A DNA stretch of 64,000 nt, from NCBI GenBank assembly GCA_949752795.1, contig OX457058.1:155382353-155446352 (forward strand). Reading direction: 5' to 3'. Numbering within the stretch: the stretch's first letter is position 1; every line of letters begins with the position of its first letter. The notes under the pieces are model-generated. The model saw only the letters and a list, made by a program, of their open reading frames with translations. It did no database searches and was not told the DNA's origin. This DNA comes from Hyperoodon ampullatus. Taxonomy: Eukaryota; Chordata; Mammalia; Artiodactyla; Ziphiidae. A program made the position numbers and the translations under genes. This document shows positions 10,441 to 21,250 of the stretch, in pieces.

Positions 10441-11584
10441 GTGTGGGTGCTAGGAGATGCAGATCGTAGGCAAAGGCATTTGGACTTTAGTCTGTTTGTC
10501 CCCGGGAACATGGGATGAATTGGAGCAGTGGTGGCTTATTCACATGTGGTGTAGGAGCAGAACTCTGGAGGCAGGATGGAGAAGTCACTGGATTTGGCAG
10601 AATCAGGGGCAAGGAGGGAACTACCTGGCTGACACTGGCCCTACTGGCCACTGAGCCAAGTCCAGACTGTGGTCCATGTGGGTGCATCTGATTCATCCTG
10701 GCACAGGGCAGGAAGGAGGAAAGGCAGAACAAGGGAGTAACTACAAAGGACCAAGCCAGTCTTCATCTGTCAACATTGTTCTCCTGCAGATTTTGTCATT
10801 TTTCTGAGAGAAAGGGCTAAGAATCTTTTAGGGAAGCCTGAGGGTTGGTGCTTCTTGCAAAATATTTCAGAAGGGCCTGTGGTTTCCTAGGTAGAGCCTG
10901 AGGTACAGGAACCTGAGTTTATACTTTGTGGATCTGAGTTTTTTATTCCTTTTGCAGCATGGACATGCATGGCTCCTCCAGAATCAGCTTTGATTGATAG
11001 GTGCCTTCGCAGCATCACCATTTCCTCAGGGACCTGATGACTTCAGAGCTGCTGTGCTGGTTTCCGTTTATGTTTAGTTGGACCTTGCTGGGCTGTTTGT
11101 GCTCTGAACTGTGCTTGGAGAATTAATTGCTTTATGCCGCAAAGTCAATAGGATGCTTTTTGTTTCTGTTCCTTGAAATGGAGATAGAAGCCTTCTTACT
11201 AGGAGATCCCTTGTGAGCTGGCAAAAGGGGGCTTTTCTGACTTGGTGATTTTCCTCCTGTGTGTGAATCTGTATAGGGAGCTGAAAATTGAGCTAGAGTA
11301 GAGGGGATAAAAGGAGCAGGCTGGTAGTGAGAGCATGATGCGCTCAGGTTTCAGGATGGCCATATTGCTCTGAGTTGGCTTTTGGGGGAGCCCTAGACTT
11401 GGGACAGAAGAGCTATGTTTGAATATTAGCTTTGTCATTCATAGCCACATGGCCTTGGACACTTGGCTTCGAAGTTTCAGAGGACAGCTATGGAGGACCT
11501 ACTGTATCACAGGGCTGCCTTGAACGTGTGATTGCTTCTTATTTTGAAGTGACGCTGCAGTAGCAGTGAGAATGGAGCTCTAGG
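10441..11584. other. Unique sequence, no feature seen
   Basis: Repeat-poor to the eye over about 1.1 kb. Frames at 10457-10654 (+) and 11199-11438 (-) show no domain. Confidence 0.5.
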
Positions 11585-11805
11585 TTCTGAGGAGCTGCTT
11601 TGTGCATGCACTGTGCCTAAGCTGTTCGCATGCTCTCCAGATCCTCATGACGGCCCATGAGACACGTAGCAGTGTCTTCATTTCAAAGATGAGATAAATG
11701 GAATCTCAGAGAGGTTAAGTAATTTACCCAAGGCTTCTCAGCAAGTGAATGAGATGTAAATCCAGTGGTTTCTGACTTCAAAGCCTGTAGTGCTCTGAGT
11801 ATCAA
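11585..11805 (-). repeat. MIR SINE
   Basis: 'ctgtgcctaagctgttcgca', 'aaagatgagataaatggaat' and 'cagagaggttaagtaattta'. Confidence 0.8.
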
Positions 11806-11814
11806 GATATGACA

Positions 11815-12030
11815 AGGGAAGCATCATGAGCTTTGGGGTCACACATGCTGATTTAAGGTAACTCCCTGCTTGTTATTTACTAGCTAAGTAGATACTTCAC
11901 CTCCTGAGCCACTTGGATTTACAGCTGTATTGTGACTCCTACCTCAGGGCTCCTTCAAAATGAGAAAATTCACAGGTCCAAGGCAGCCGTGGAACATAGT
12001 AGGTCCTCCATAGCTGTTCTCTGAAACTTC
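11815..12030 (+). repeat. MIR SINE
   Basis: 'gagctttggggtcacacatg', 'ttatttactagctaagtaga' and 'gcagccgtggaacatagtag' in forward order. Confidence 0.7.
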
Positions 12031-12059
12031 AAAGCCAAGTGTCCAAGGGCATATGAGTA

Positions 12060-12225
12060 TTAATAATGAAGCTAATATTCAAGTGTCATTATCTATAAAT
12101 CAGAGGTAATAACATCATATTTGTAGTTGGGGATGGCTCAGAATCAAGTGACTTGTCTGAGGTCATCTAGTTGGGAAGGTGATTCAGCCGAGATTAGAAC
12201 CCTTTGTGGTCTAATCCGCATGGCA
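12060..12225 (-). repeat. MIR SINE
   Basis: 'taatgaagctaatattcaag' and 'tctgaggtcatctagttggg'. Confidence 0.65.
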
Positions 12226-12639
12226 CTCCCCTTTCTATACTACTTTGTGGTTCTGCCTGGTATATAGGAGCCATTACCACAGTAATAATGGTGGTGATAA
12301 TCGTTATTTTCTGTTGGTCAGATTGTGCTAATAGGAAGCTTCTGCTTCTGGTGACAGACAGGACAGGCAAGGAGGTTTTCTTTTCATCTTTTCCTGTCCC
12401 TCCAAATACATCTCTCAGGGTTTTCTTGGGAGTAGGAGTTGAAGAAATGAGACTGGGGCCAAGTGGAAAGGTGAGCTGTTAGGATGTAAGGTTTTGGGGG
12501 ATGTGGGATAGGTCAAGGCAGGAGGTGAGAGAAATCATCAGATAGCTGGGTGGAACATTCTGGAATCTTTTATGTGTGCTACAGAGGAAGAGAAGTCCCT
12601 AGGAGGTGGTATTGGGGAACTTGGGCTCACCGTGTGTTC

Positions 12640-12860
12640 TTGGACTTTTCTAAAGTATGTATTCAGTAAACTAGCATGTAGAGAGCACCCGTGTGTCACA
12701 TGATTGTGTTCCTCACACCCTGTAAGGCTGACATTATCACACTCGTTTAGGGAAGGAGGGATTGAATTGCTCATGACTCCCTAGCCAGTGAGCCTCAGAA
12801 CCAGGATTCAAAACAGGACTACAGGATCCAAGGCTTTTCCACTATAGAATATCTGTATTT
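12640..12860 (-). repeat. MIR SINE
   Basis: 'tgtaaggctgacattatcac', 'ctagccagtgagcctcagaa' and 'ccaggattcaaaacaggact'. Confidence 0.65.
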
Positions 12861-12899
12861 AGAAAAACTTGCCCTTTCGACATGTTTCACAGACTCCTA

Positions 12900-13005
12900 A
12901 AAGATTCTGTTTTAACTTCCACCCTCTGAGGGTTGAGGAAACAGAAGCTTAGTGGCCAAATGATATGACCAAAGTCCCACAGTGGGAGGAGCCATCTGAG
13001 GTCAA
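12900..13005 (-). repeat. MIR SINE fragment
   Basis: 'gttgaggaaacagaagctta' and 'accaaagtcccacagtggga'. Confidence 0.6.
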
Positions 13006-13379
13006 GGTCATGAGATCTCCAGGTAATGGTTACTTCAAAATGTATAGCAGATACCTGGGGTGCCTGCCCACGCAGGGAACTGACAAGAAGTGATGGGGCA
13101 TTAGGGCTACAGTGCTCTAGGCTTGTGTTTAGAGCCTGATTTCAGGTCCCTTGGAGGATTTGGGACAAATCAGGAAACCAAGGCAGAAGCCCATGCATAA
13201 GAGCTAGACATTACTTTGGGCCCTAGATGCCATGGATGCTGAGGCAACAAAAACAATTGCAGATCTCGTAAGGAGGTAGGGCTCAGCTTACTGAATGGGG
13301 AAGGTACAGGCTGCCATGTTCCTTGATTCATTGGCCATGTGGTTATTATAATCTGGATTTCTTAAGGCCTGATGCATAG
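13006..13379. other. Unique sequence, no feature seen
   Basis: Nothing recognisable between two MIR copies. Confidence 0.5.
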
Positions 13380-13580
13380 GCTCTCAATCAGACTGACCCA
13401 GATGTGAATGTGAGTGAGTCTGTTCTATGAGTACAAACTTTGGGCAAGTTACTTCCCCTCTCTGAGTCTCAGATTTGTCATTTACAAAACAGGAATAAAG
13501 TCACACCCACCCCACAGGTCAGCTGGGAATATTAAGTGAGGAACTGTAGGTAGACCACCTAGTTTAGGGCTCTCAGAATT
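13380..13580 (+). repeat. MIR SINE
   Basis: 'tttgggcaagttacttcccc', 'ctctgagtctcagatttgtc' and 'acaaaacaggaataaagtca'. Confidence 0.85.
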
Positions 13581-13619
13581 CATTATATGTCTGGCCTGGA
13601 CCTTGCACTTGAACTCAAA

Positions 13620-15100
13620 TTTGTACATCCACCTGCTTGACCATCAGCTCTACCTGTTTGTTTAATACTAATTCAACTCAAAGTTTACATGCTTTAACAT
13701 CTTCTGATCATACCTTCTGCCCCCACCTGCGCTTCCCAGATGGGGAACTCCATCCTCCTAGTTGCTCACCCTGACACACTTAGAATTGTTTTTGACTCAT
13801 TTCTTGCTCTCACATCCCACGTTCAATCTATCAACCAAGCCTGTAGCCTCTCATTTAAAAACTAAATCCAGAATATGTCCAGACTTCTTACCCCTGTGGT
13901 CCAAGCCACCGCTGCCACCTGCACTATTGCAGTGACCTCCCTACTGGACCCCTGCTTCCACTCTTTTATTCTTAACATCTTTATTGGAGTATAATTGCTT
14001 TACAATGGTCTGTTAGTTTCTGCTGTATAACACAGTGAATCAGTTATACATATACATATATCCCCATATCTCCTCTCTCTTGCATCTCCCTCCCACCCTC
14101 CCTATCCCACCCCTCTAGGTGGTCACAAAGCACTGAGCTGATCTCCCTGTGCTATGCAGCTGCTTCCCACTAGCCATCCATTTTACATTTGGCTGTGTAT
14201 ATACGTCCATGCCACTCTCTCCCTTCGTCCCAGCTTACCCTTCCCCCTCCCCGTGTTCTCAAGTCCATTCTCTACGTCTGTGTCTTTATTCCTGTCCTGC
14301 CCCTAGGTTCTTCAGAACCTTTTTTTTTTTTAGATTCCATATATATGTGTTAGCATACAGTATTTGTTTTTCTCTTTCTGACTTACTTCACTCTGTATGA
14401 CAGACTCTGGGTCCATCCACCTCACTACAAATAACTCAATTTCGTTTCTTTTTATGGCTGAGTAATGTTCCATTGTATATATGTGCCACACCTTCTTTAT
14501 CCATTCATCTGTCGATGGACACTTAGGTTGCTGCTTCCACTCTTGACTCTATACTTTTTTTTTTCTTCACACAGCAAGCTGGAATGAGCCTTTAAAATGA
14601 AAGTCTGATTATGTCATTGCATTCAAAAGGCTCCTATAGCTTCCGGTACCACCCTGAGCGAGCCCCAGAGTCCTAAGTCTGACTGGCAAGCCCCACCAGA
14701 TCTAGTCTCAGCACCTTTCTGCCTTCCTCTCCTTCCACTTTGCTTCTCACTCGTGCTGTTCCAGTCACGCGAGTCTCCTTGCTGCTCCTTGGACTCGACA
14801 AGTCCAGTACAACCTCCAAGCCTTTGTCCTGGCTGTTTCCTCAGCTGCTTCCCTTCCCCAGGCCTCTGCAGAAGTGAACCTCATTGGACAAGCCTTCCCC
14901 CTGATCCTTTCCAGAACAGCACTTCCCTCCCCAGCACTCTTATCCCCCTTATGTTACTTAATTTTCATAGCACCTACCACCATCTGACAGGTTACATATG
15001 TGTTTGTTTTGCTCATTGTCTGTCTGCTCCAGTAGGACATCCTCACCCCAAGGGCTGGCTGGGACTTTGTTTTGTTCACAAACAGCACCTTGCATGGGGA
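13620..15100 (+). repeat. L2 LINE, sense, split by a truncated L1
   Basis: The two flanks, 13620-13951 and 14545-15100, read continuously as L2 3' region: 'ctcctagttgctcaccctga', 'gtagcctctcatttaaaaac' | 'gtctgattatgtcattgcat', 'cctttgtcctggctgtttcc', 'catagcacctaccaccatct'. Confidence 0.85.
13966..14530 (-). mobile_element. 5'-truncated cetartiodactyl-type L1 (about 565 bp)
   Basis: On the - strand: 'atggaatattactcagccat', then 'caccaccaaatgtaaaatgg'-like 3' UTR sequence, ending 'ccaataaagatgttaag'. Perfect 14-bp target duplication ctgcttccactctt at 13952-13965 and 14531-14544, inside an L2. It contains only the last part of ORF2 and the 3' UTR. Confidence 0.93.
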
Positions 15101-15884
15101 TGAATGAGCACCCTCCTTCCTGCTTCCACAGTCCAGGTCCCTGGTTACGTCGGGCCACCTCTTGCCTAGTCCTTGAGGGTCAAATGAGAAGGATTCATCA
15201 TCCTTAGCTCTCTATCATGAACCACCTTTGGAGACAAGGCCTGGAACTTCTTGAAGTAACTTTGTATTTTTTCCCATTTTAAAAAGGAATACATGTGCCA
15301 TGTACGTTGTGGGGGGGAAAAAAGAGAATAAAACCAAAATTCTGTAGACAGAGAAATGCATGAAGAAGAAAATGAAGATCACCTGGAATCCCTCCTCCCA
15401 GAAGGAACCACTGTCACTGTCGAGAGGCCCACCCCGCAGGCTTTCCTCCAACCCACAGGTTTTCTTTCCTGGGGAGAGGGGTGAATTGGGAGGAGTCGTC
15501 TACAAATGAAGGATATTATTAGGGAAATGAGTAATGAAATGACAGTGACACTAACAGTGTTGTCTGGTGGAAAGTGGTGTGACTTGGAATTGGAAGAATT
15601 TGGCCTCCATCAGTGACTCTCTTTCATATAGTAACAAATCAGTTTGTTTCTGATCAGGTAAAAGTCTCTACACAGGGAAGAGGAAGAGACACCACAGGGA
15701 AGGTAAAAGAGAAATTCATTTCCCTTTATTTTGCTTATATTTCAAAACATCTACTTGGATGGAGCTTTCTTAAGGCCGTGAGAACTGTGTGTTTCAGTGC
15801 AAGCAAAGTCATAATTGGCGAGATTTGTGGAGCTGGGTCGGGGGCACGGGAGCTGACAGCAGTGGAGAGACCCCTTACGTAGTG
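15101..15884. other. Unique sequence, no feature seen
   Basis: Contains a short G-run plus A-run at 15310-15325 ('gtggggggga'). No gene or repeat recognised. Confidence 0.5.
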
Positions 15885-16085
15885 TCAGGAGCTCTGCAGT
15901 AGTTAACTCACTTAGTTCTCATGGCAATCGTGTGTGGCAGGCATTGTGAGTCACATTATGTGCTCTTATTATGGACGAAAGCACAGAGGCTTGGAGAGGC
16001 TGGGTGACTTCTCCAGGTACACCCCTCGGGAGTGATACATGATCCAAACCCAGGCTGTTGGACTCCAGAGCCTGTGTGGGTAACC
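15885..16085 (-). repeat. MIR SINE
   Basis: 'taactcacttagttctcatg', 'ttggagaggctgggtgactt' and 'ccaaacccaggctgttggac'. Confidence 0.8.
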
Positions 16086-16716
16086 AGAGTGAAACATGCT
16101 CCCAGGGCAGTCAGAACGGACAGGTAGGAGGGCCAGCATGGATATGCACTTGATGAAACTGAGGGAGGAGGCTGGGGCTTTCTGGGGATCTGCTGGTCCC
16201 CCCAGAGTTGCTCTGCCACGTGGCCAGATGGGCTGCGAGAGCCTGGCTCTGTGTCTTTGGCTGGGAGGTTGGCTCCCAGGCAGGTCCAGTGCTGGTGTGC
16301 TGGCATGAGAAGGTTGGAGGTGGTGCCACCAACCAGGTGAATGCCAGGTGAAATAAGGAGGACAGTCTTGAAATGGGCGTGGCAGGGGAGCCACACGGCC
16401 ACCCACATCACTCTCCAGCTCAGGGCTTTTGTGGCAAGTGACTCCCTACAGGTGAATGTGGGATTCTAGAAGCTTGGAGTAAACAGGGATCTTAAATCAT
16501 CTCTTCTCCTCTTTGAGCTGTGAGCAAAGTTTGAGTATCTGGCCCTGATGATAGGGACTGGGGGTGGGGGTCAGAGGCTGCTTTTTGTATTCAAGAAGAC
16601 CATGCCAGTGCCAGTGAATTGAGGTGCAGATTCTTAAAATTCCTGTGGGGATGGGGCCATGAGGTCCCAGCATTGGATCTGAGTTATAGCCGTGCTCACT
16701 TCTGCCGCCGGAGTGT
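16086..16716. other. Unique sequence, no feature seen
   Basis: Two long overlapping - strand frames (15956-16411, 15969-16406) span the MIR and this segment. They show no conserved domain and are treated as chance. Confidence 0.55.
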
Positions 16717-16776
16717 TGTGTGTGTGTGTGTGTGTGTGCGTGTGTGTGCGCGCACGCGCGCGCATGCGTGCACACA
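16717..16776. repeat. 60-bp perfectly alternating purine-pyrimidine tract (TG/CG/CA)
   Basis: TG repeats pass through 'gcgcgcacgcgcgcgcatgc' into CA repeats without breaking the alternation, so the tract is also roughly self-complementary. It is a classic Z-DNA-forming composition. Confidence 0.95.
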
Positions 16777-17109
16777 GGGTGTGTGTTGTTTGGATATTGT
16801 TACACTGCCTAAGGGTAGGAGATGGCTCCTGGGAATTAATGCTGCTCAGATGTTAAACTGATACTTACACTCAGATCTTATCCACAGAGTGAGGAGATGC
16901 CTGTGGTTTCATTGTCACTCCTGAGCCTTGAGACCGGAGCGAGAAGGAAGGCTAGAGGGATCCTTCACTCAGGTGGTGGTGCAGGGTTTGATGTGGCTGC
17001 TTATTTACGCTTTAGCTGGGTTGGAAATGTTGAACTCAGTGTTGCCCTGCAAAATACCCTGTCTCTCAGTTCTGTTTCTCAGGGAAAAAGAAGTCCTCCT
17101 GGATTCCAT

Positions 17110-17330
17110 TCATTCAGCAGGAGCACCTGCTGGGTCCAGACGCTGTGCTAGGTGCTGGAGATGGAGTGGGGTCAGCGGTGTGGGTGACAGCTGGCAGAGT
17201 TGAGACATGTTTTGGTGGTACCATTGACTGGAGTTGATGATGAATTGGATATGGGGATGAGGGAGAGATTCGTGTGGAGAACAACTCCCAGGGTGTTGAT
17301 GTGAGTAGCCATCAGAAGCTTGGCACCAGA
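17110..17330 (-). repeat. L2 LINE fragment, antisense
   Basis: 'cattcattcagcaggagcac' and 'ctgtgctaggtgctggagat', followed by weakly matching sequence. Confidence 0.55.
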
Positions 17331-17714
17331 ACTCCTCTCCCAGGGAGGGTGGCATGGCTCCACATTGCTCGGGCAGATTTCAAGTATTTCAAACAGGGGA
17401 GGGGTAGGAGAGGCCCCGAGAGGTGTCAGCCACTGAGCCTGCACGTGTGCCTTTTTCTCTTCCTTACAAGAAGTCGGCACTCAGCAGTACCTCCCAGTTC
17501 CTTCTCAGTGTGCGCCTTCTGCCTTCCTGATCCCCCACCTCTGTATGGAATAAGAATATGAGGAGGGGAAATTGACTTACCGAACATTGACCAGGCTAAG
17601 GGAAACTTAGAAAGCCTATTCAGCTTAAGACCCAGGCAGGCAAATAGGTTCAAGTCCAATTCTGATAAAGTAGATATCGTGATCACAGATGACTCCAGCT
17701 GAGAATCTTTCAAA
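17331..17714. other. Unique sequence, no feature seen
   Basis: Overlapping frames on both strands (17274-17561 +, 17426-17713 -) lack recognisable domains. Confidence 0.5.
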
Positions 17715-17855
17715 CAGTTATGAAATTGTGGAATATTAGTGCTAAAATGAAACTTGTCTAATTTAACCCCCTATTCTAGGGATACACAAACTGAGGCTCA
17801 GAGAGGTTAAGGATAGCATAAAGTCACACAGTAGCTTGGTATGGCTGGACATTGG
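17715..17855 (-). repeat. MIR-family fragment
   Basis: 'gggatacacaaactgaggct' and 'cataaagtcacacagtagct'. Confidence 0.7.
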
Positions 17856-19464
17856 GACACAATATAGCTTAAGTAATTGTAAAGCTGGGGAGAGGAGGCC
17901 CAAAAAACACCAAATGAAGCGATCTGAGAGTCGGCACAGTGTTATTTAGGAGTTTCAGGCGACCCCAGGCGTCTGCTGGAGTGGAGGCTAAGGACTCCTG
18001 TCCTGTAAAAGAACTGGCTCTCTCTTTTACTAAGAAACTTGGTGTCAAGTGAAAATGGGACTGAAGGGGTCAAGGATATAGCTGAGCTGGTTTGAAGACA
18101 GAGTTCAAGGTCATCTGTCAGCCCATGCCCTTGGGAAGTCCTCTCCCCAGGTACTGTGGCCATTGATGTGTGGTGGCTTGAGGGCCACCCTCTTTGTCTC
18201 TCTCCCTGCCTCACCCACCAGTTCTGCTAGACTTGGTATCATATGCCTATCTTCTGTAGCTGGCTCTCAGGCTAATTCTACCCCCCTGCCTTTGGAATAT
18301 GCCCCATAGGAATGGAGAGGAGACTCAGCCTATGCTCTAGTCCAGTGGAGATGATGCAAGCTGGCTTTGGGGCAGAGGCATGGTGCCCGTGTCAGTCCGT
18401 CTCCTCCACGTGGTAAGGGTTTTCTGGGTGAAATGCACTGAGTGCAATGGTTGGAAACCACAGATTAACCCCATTGTGGCCTTGCTTTGGCCTTTTGATA
18501 GGCAACGTGGTATTTGAGTATAGAGAACTGCAGAGCTGTTCTTTGACACTTGAAATGGAGGTTCACATCTGGCATTTCTCACATCTTGTCCTGCAGAGGT
18601 GGGGGAGGGTCAGGGCTGTGAGATCTGGCTGGTGTCTAGAGTTTAGGCTCAGCCCATTGGGAGAGAGCCCACTGGGGAGACAGCCCTGACAGCTACCTGT
18701 ATGAGCCTCTTGCCCTCTGACCTCTGGGGCAGCTGTGGCTCAGTCGCTCAGAATGTAGATGCCTAGAATGTGTGGACAAGGTGAGGTCATTGCCACCTTT
18801 GCCCCCTCGTGGTCAGGGCCTGGCCTGGGATAGTCTGGCTGCATGTGGCAGGAGAAGGGAGGACAGACATCTACCATTTGGCCTGGGGCCTTGGGCAGAG
18901 TACGGGAGCCACCCCAGCTGGTGGGTTAAGAGGAGGATAGTGTGAGATGTGCCACAATGAGTAGGGGGGCTCCAGAGATGGATGGCAGGGGGAGGGGACA
19001 ATAGTCACAGAGCAGGGCAGAATGCTGCAGTGTCCTGGGGTGACTATATTGGGCCCTATCCTGGTCAATGCCTGACTGGGCCTGAATTTCAGCCCCCAGC
19101 CCTCTCGGGGGCCCAGACTGCAATCTGTGCCCTGGCTGAGGCTGCCCCCGTGGCACTGGTTTGAGCACCATTTGTCTTCGTGTCTGATCTGCAATGTGTG
19201 CAGATGCACTCCTGGCTCAGTTGATGACCTGTCTTCTGGAGCACTCAGGGGATCCTGGGAGGCTCAGTCGCTCTGACGTTTCAGAGGTGTTAAGAAGTTC
19301 TTGGTGGAGATTTGCGTGGGGCGGTTAATTATGGCTGCTCCCCCTCCTGTCTTTTTATCCCCCATCTGGTAACCTTGGCTCAATTTAAGTAAGTACTCAA
19401 GCTGAGATAATGTTTAAGGGCTGTAGTTCTTAAAAAATAAGTTCACAGGAAAAGCAGGGAAAAT
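17856..19464. other. Unique sequence, about 1.6 kb
   Basis: I recognise no repeat. Three overlapping - strand frames at 18813-19209 are mutually out of frame and unlike any known family. Confidence 0.5.
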
Positions 19465-20075
19465 GAACATGAAGAGGCTACTATGAACCAGGCACTGTGC
19501 TTGGCACTTTCATATGCATTATCCGCTTGTATCTTCACAGTGATCCTGGAGGGTGTTCATTGATTCATTCATTCATTCAGTGTTTGTTGAGCACATAATA
19601 CGTGCAAGGTAGCATTCTAGGCTCTGGTGATACAGCAGAGCATAGCGCAGACCAGGTTTTCTGCTCTCATAGAGCTGAGATTCTAGTGAGAAGGGTAATA
19701 GACAATAAACACATAAAAATTAGACAATTTCAGACAGAAGCAACTACCAGAAAGGAAATAAAATCAGATAAACGGCAGGTGGGAGACTTGGAAGGGCTGC
19801 AGGGAATGCCGTTTGTGAAGATGACATCTAAGCTAAGACCTGAATTATGAAAGAGCCGTGGAAATGCTGGGGAGGGGCCTTCCCACAAGGAGCAGCAAGT
19901 ACAGGTGTCCCGGATGGGTGGGAACTCAGCCAGTGTGAGGAGAGACAGGTTTGTTTCCTCCATTCTCCAGACAAGGATACTGAAGCTTAGAACCCAGTTT
20001 GTCCACTAGCAGCCAGCTAACTGGAGTAGATTTTGTCAGTTCAAACCCATGATCTTTCCACTGTAAGCTGCTGCC
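19465..20075 (-). repeat. MIR SINE split by an L2 fragment
   Basis: 'gaaccaggcactgtgcttgg' (19480s) and 'acaaggatactgaagcttag' (19970s) are the two halves of one MIR, with an L2 fragment between them. Confidence 0.65.
19556..19950 (-). repeat. L2 LINE fragment, antisense
   Basis: 'attgattcattcattcattc', 'ggctctggtgatacagcaga', 'tagagctgagattctagtga' and 'ggggccttcccacaaggagc'. Confidence 0.8.
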
Positions 20076-20109
20076 GTCAGTAAAAGCCTAGCTGTGCTCA
20101 TTTGTAACA

Positions 20110-20310
20110 AAGGCCTTTTCACTCATCATCTTAGTCCATACCTGTACACTATCATTAGCCCCATTTTACAGATGAGCAAACTGAGACTCAAGTCTCAGTC
20201 AAGTTCCTTATCCAAGGTCCCAGCTGAAAATCCGAGAAGGTGGGACTCAAACTTGGGTCTGTATGACTGGCAGCTGTACTTAGTCACCACAACATGGGAT
20301 GGTAGATTTG
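20110..20310 (-). repeat. MIR SINE
   Basis: 'attttacagatgagcaaact' and 'gggactcaaacttgggtctg'. Confidence 0.8.
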
Positions 20311-20869
20311 AGACCTGTGGGCCAGGGGAAATTTCTTCCACTTTTAGAGATGAGACAACTGCACACAAGGAAGTCTGATGCTTCCTCTAGGTCACCAGCC
20401 GGAAAGTATAGGGGTGGGGGCTGATACTCAGCTCTCCCACCCACTGGGTGGGCTCCTTCTTCTCTAAATACTGCCTTTGTCCATGTCGGGTGGCCGTGAG
20501 GGGCTGCTTGGCAGTGTCACCACCACGCGGGGCCTACTTGCCACTGTTTGCCGTAGAGGGTTGATTCCCAGTCTTAGGTGTGGGCTCCGTGAAAGGTAAA
20601 TCATCTGAAAATAGCTGAGCACCTGTTATGGGTTAGGACTTATGCTAAGCACTGTGACAGAACATGAGGTGAATGAGGTGAGCTGTTTGGTTCATCCCGG
20701 TGATGGAAAATAATCGCCCGAGGGTGCCAGAAACGCTTGACTCCAGCCCCTTCTTGTGGTGCTGGGGAGAAAAGACCAGTTAGACACTGTCCTTGCCCCA
20801 AAGAATCTCACAGTCTAGTTGGGAGGAAAGGGCAATAAACACAACCATAATATGTTGTAGTAGGACTCA
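20311..20869. other. Mostly unique sequence with a small MIR remnant
   Basis: A weak MIR-like piece ('gagcacctgttatgggttag') lies at about 20620-20700; nothing else recognised. Confidence 0.45.
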
Positions 20870-21250
20870 CTTATCTATTTATTAGGTGGTTGTCTGTTGA
20901 GTTTCTACACAGGCCAGGTACTGTGGCAGGTCTGGGGGTACAGTGGTAAAAAGGGCCGACAAGTCCTCTTCTTCATGGAGCTTACATTTGCAGGGAGGGA
21001 AAGTGAGCAAAGAGGTACTGAAAATCCAAGTACAAACTGGGATAAAGCTGTGAAGGGAGGGGTATAGGGAGCTGTTTGAACCTAATGGGAGGTTCGTCTT
21101 TGTTCAGTGCATTGGGGAAGGCTTCCCTATGGAAGAAATGCTTTGAATTGATGGATGAGTTAGTTAGAAGGTTCTGATGGAGGCAGCCATAGGTTATCAG
21201 AGGGACACCAAGGAGGTCCCCTAGCCTGACTTCAGAGTAATGGTCAGGTG
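20870..21250 (-). repeat. L2 LINE fragment, antisense
   Basis: 'aggccaggtactgtggcagg', 'tcatggagcttacatttgca' and 'ggggaaggcttccctatgga'. Confidence 0.8.
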
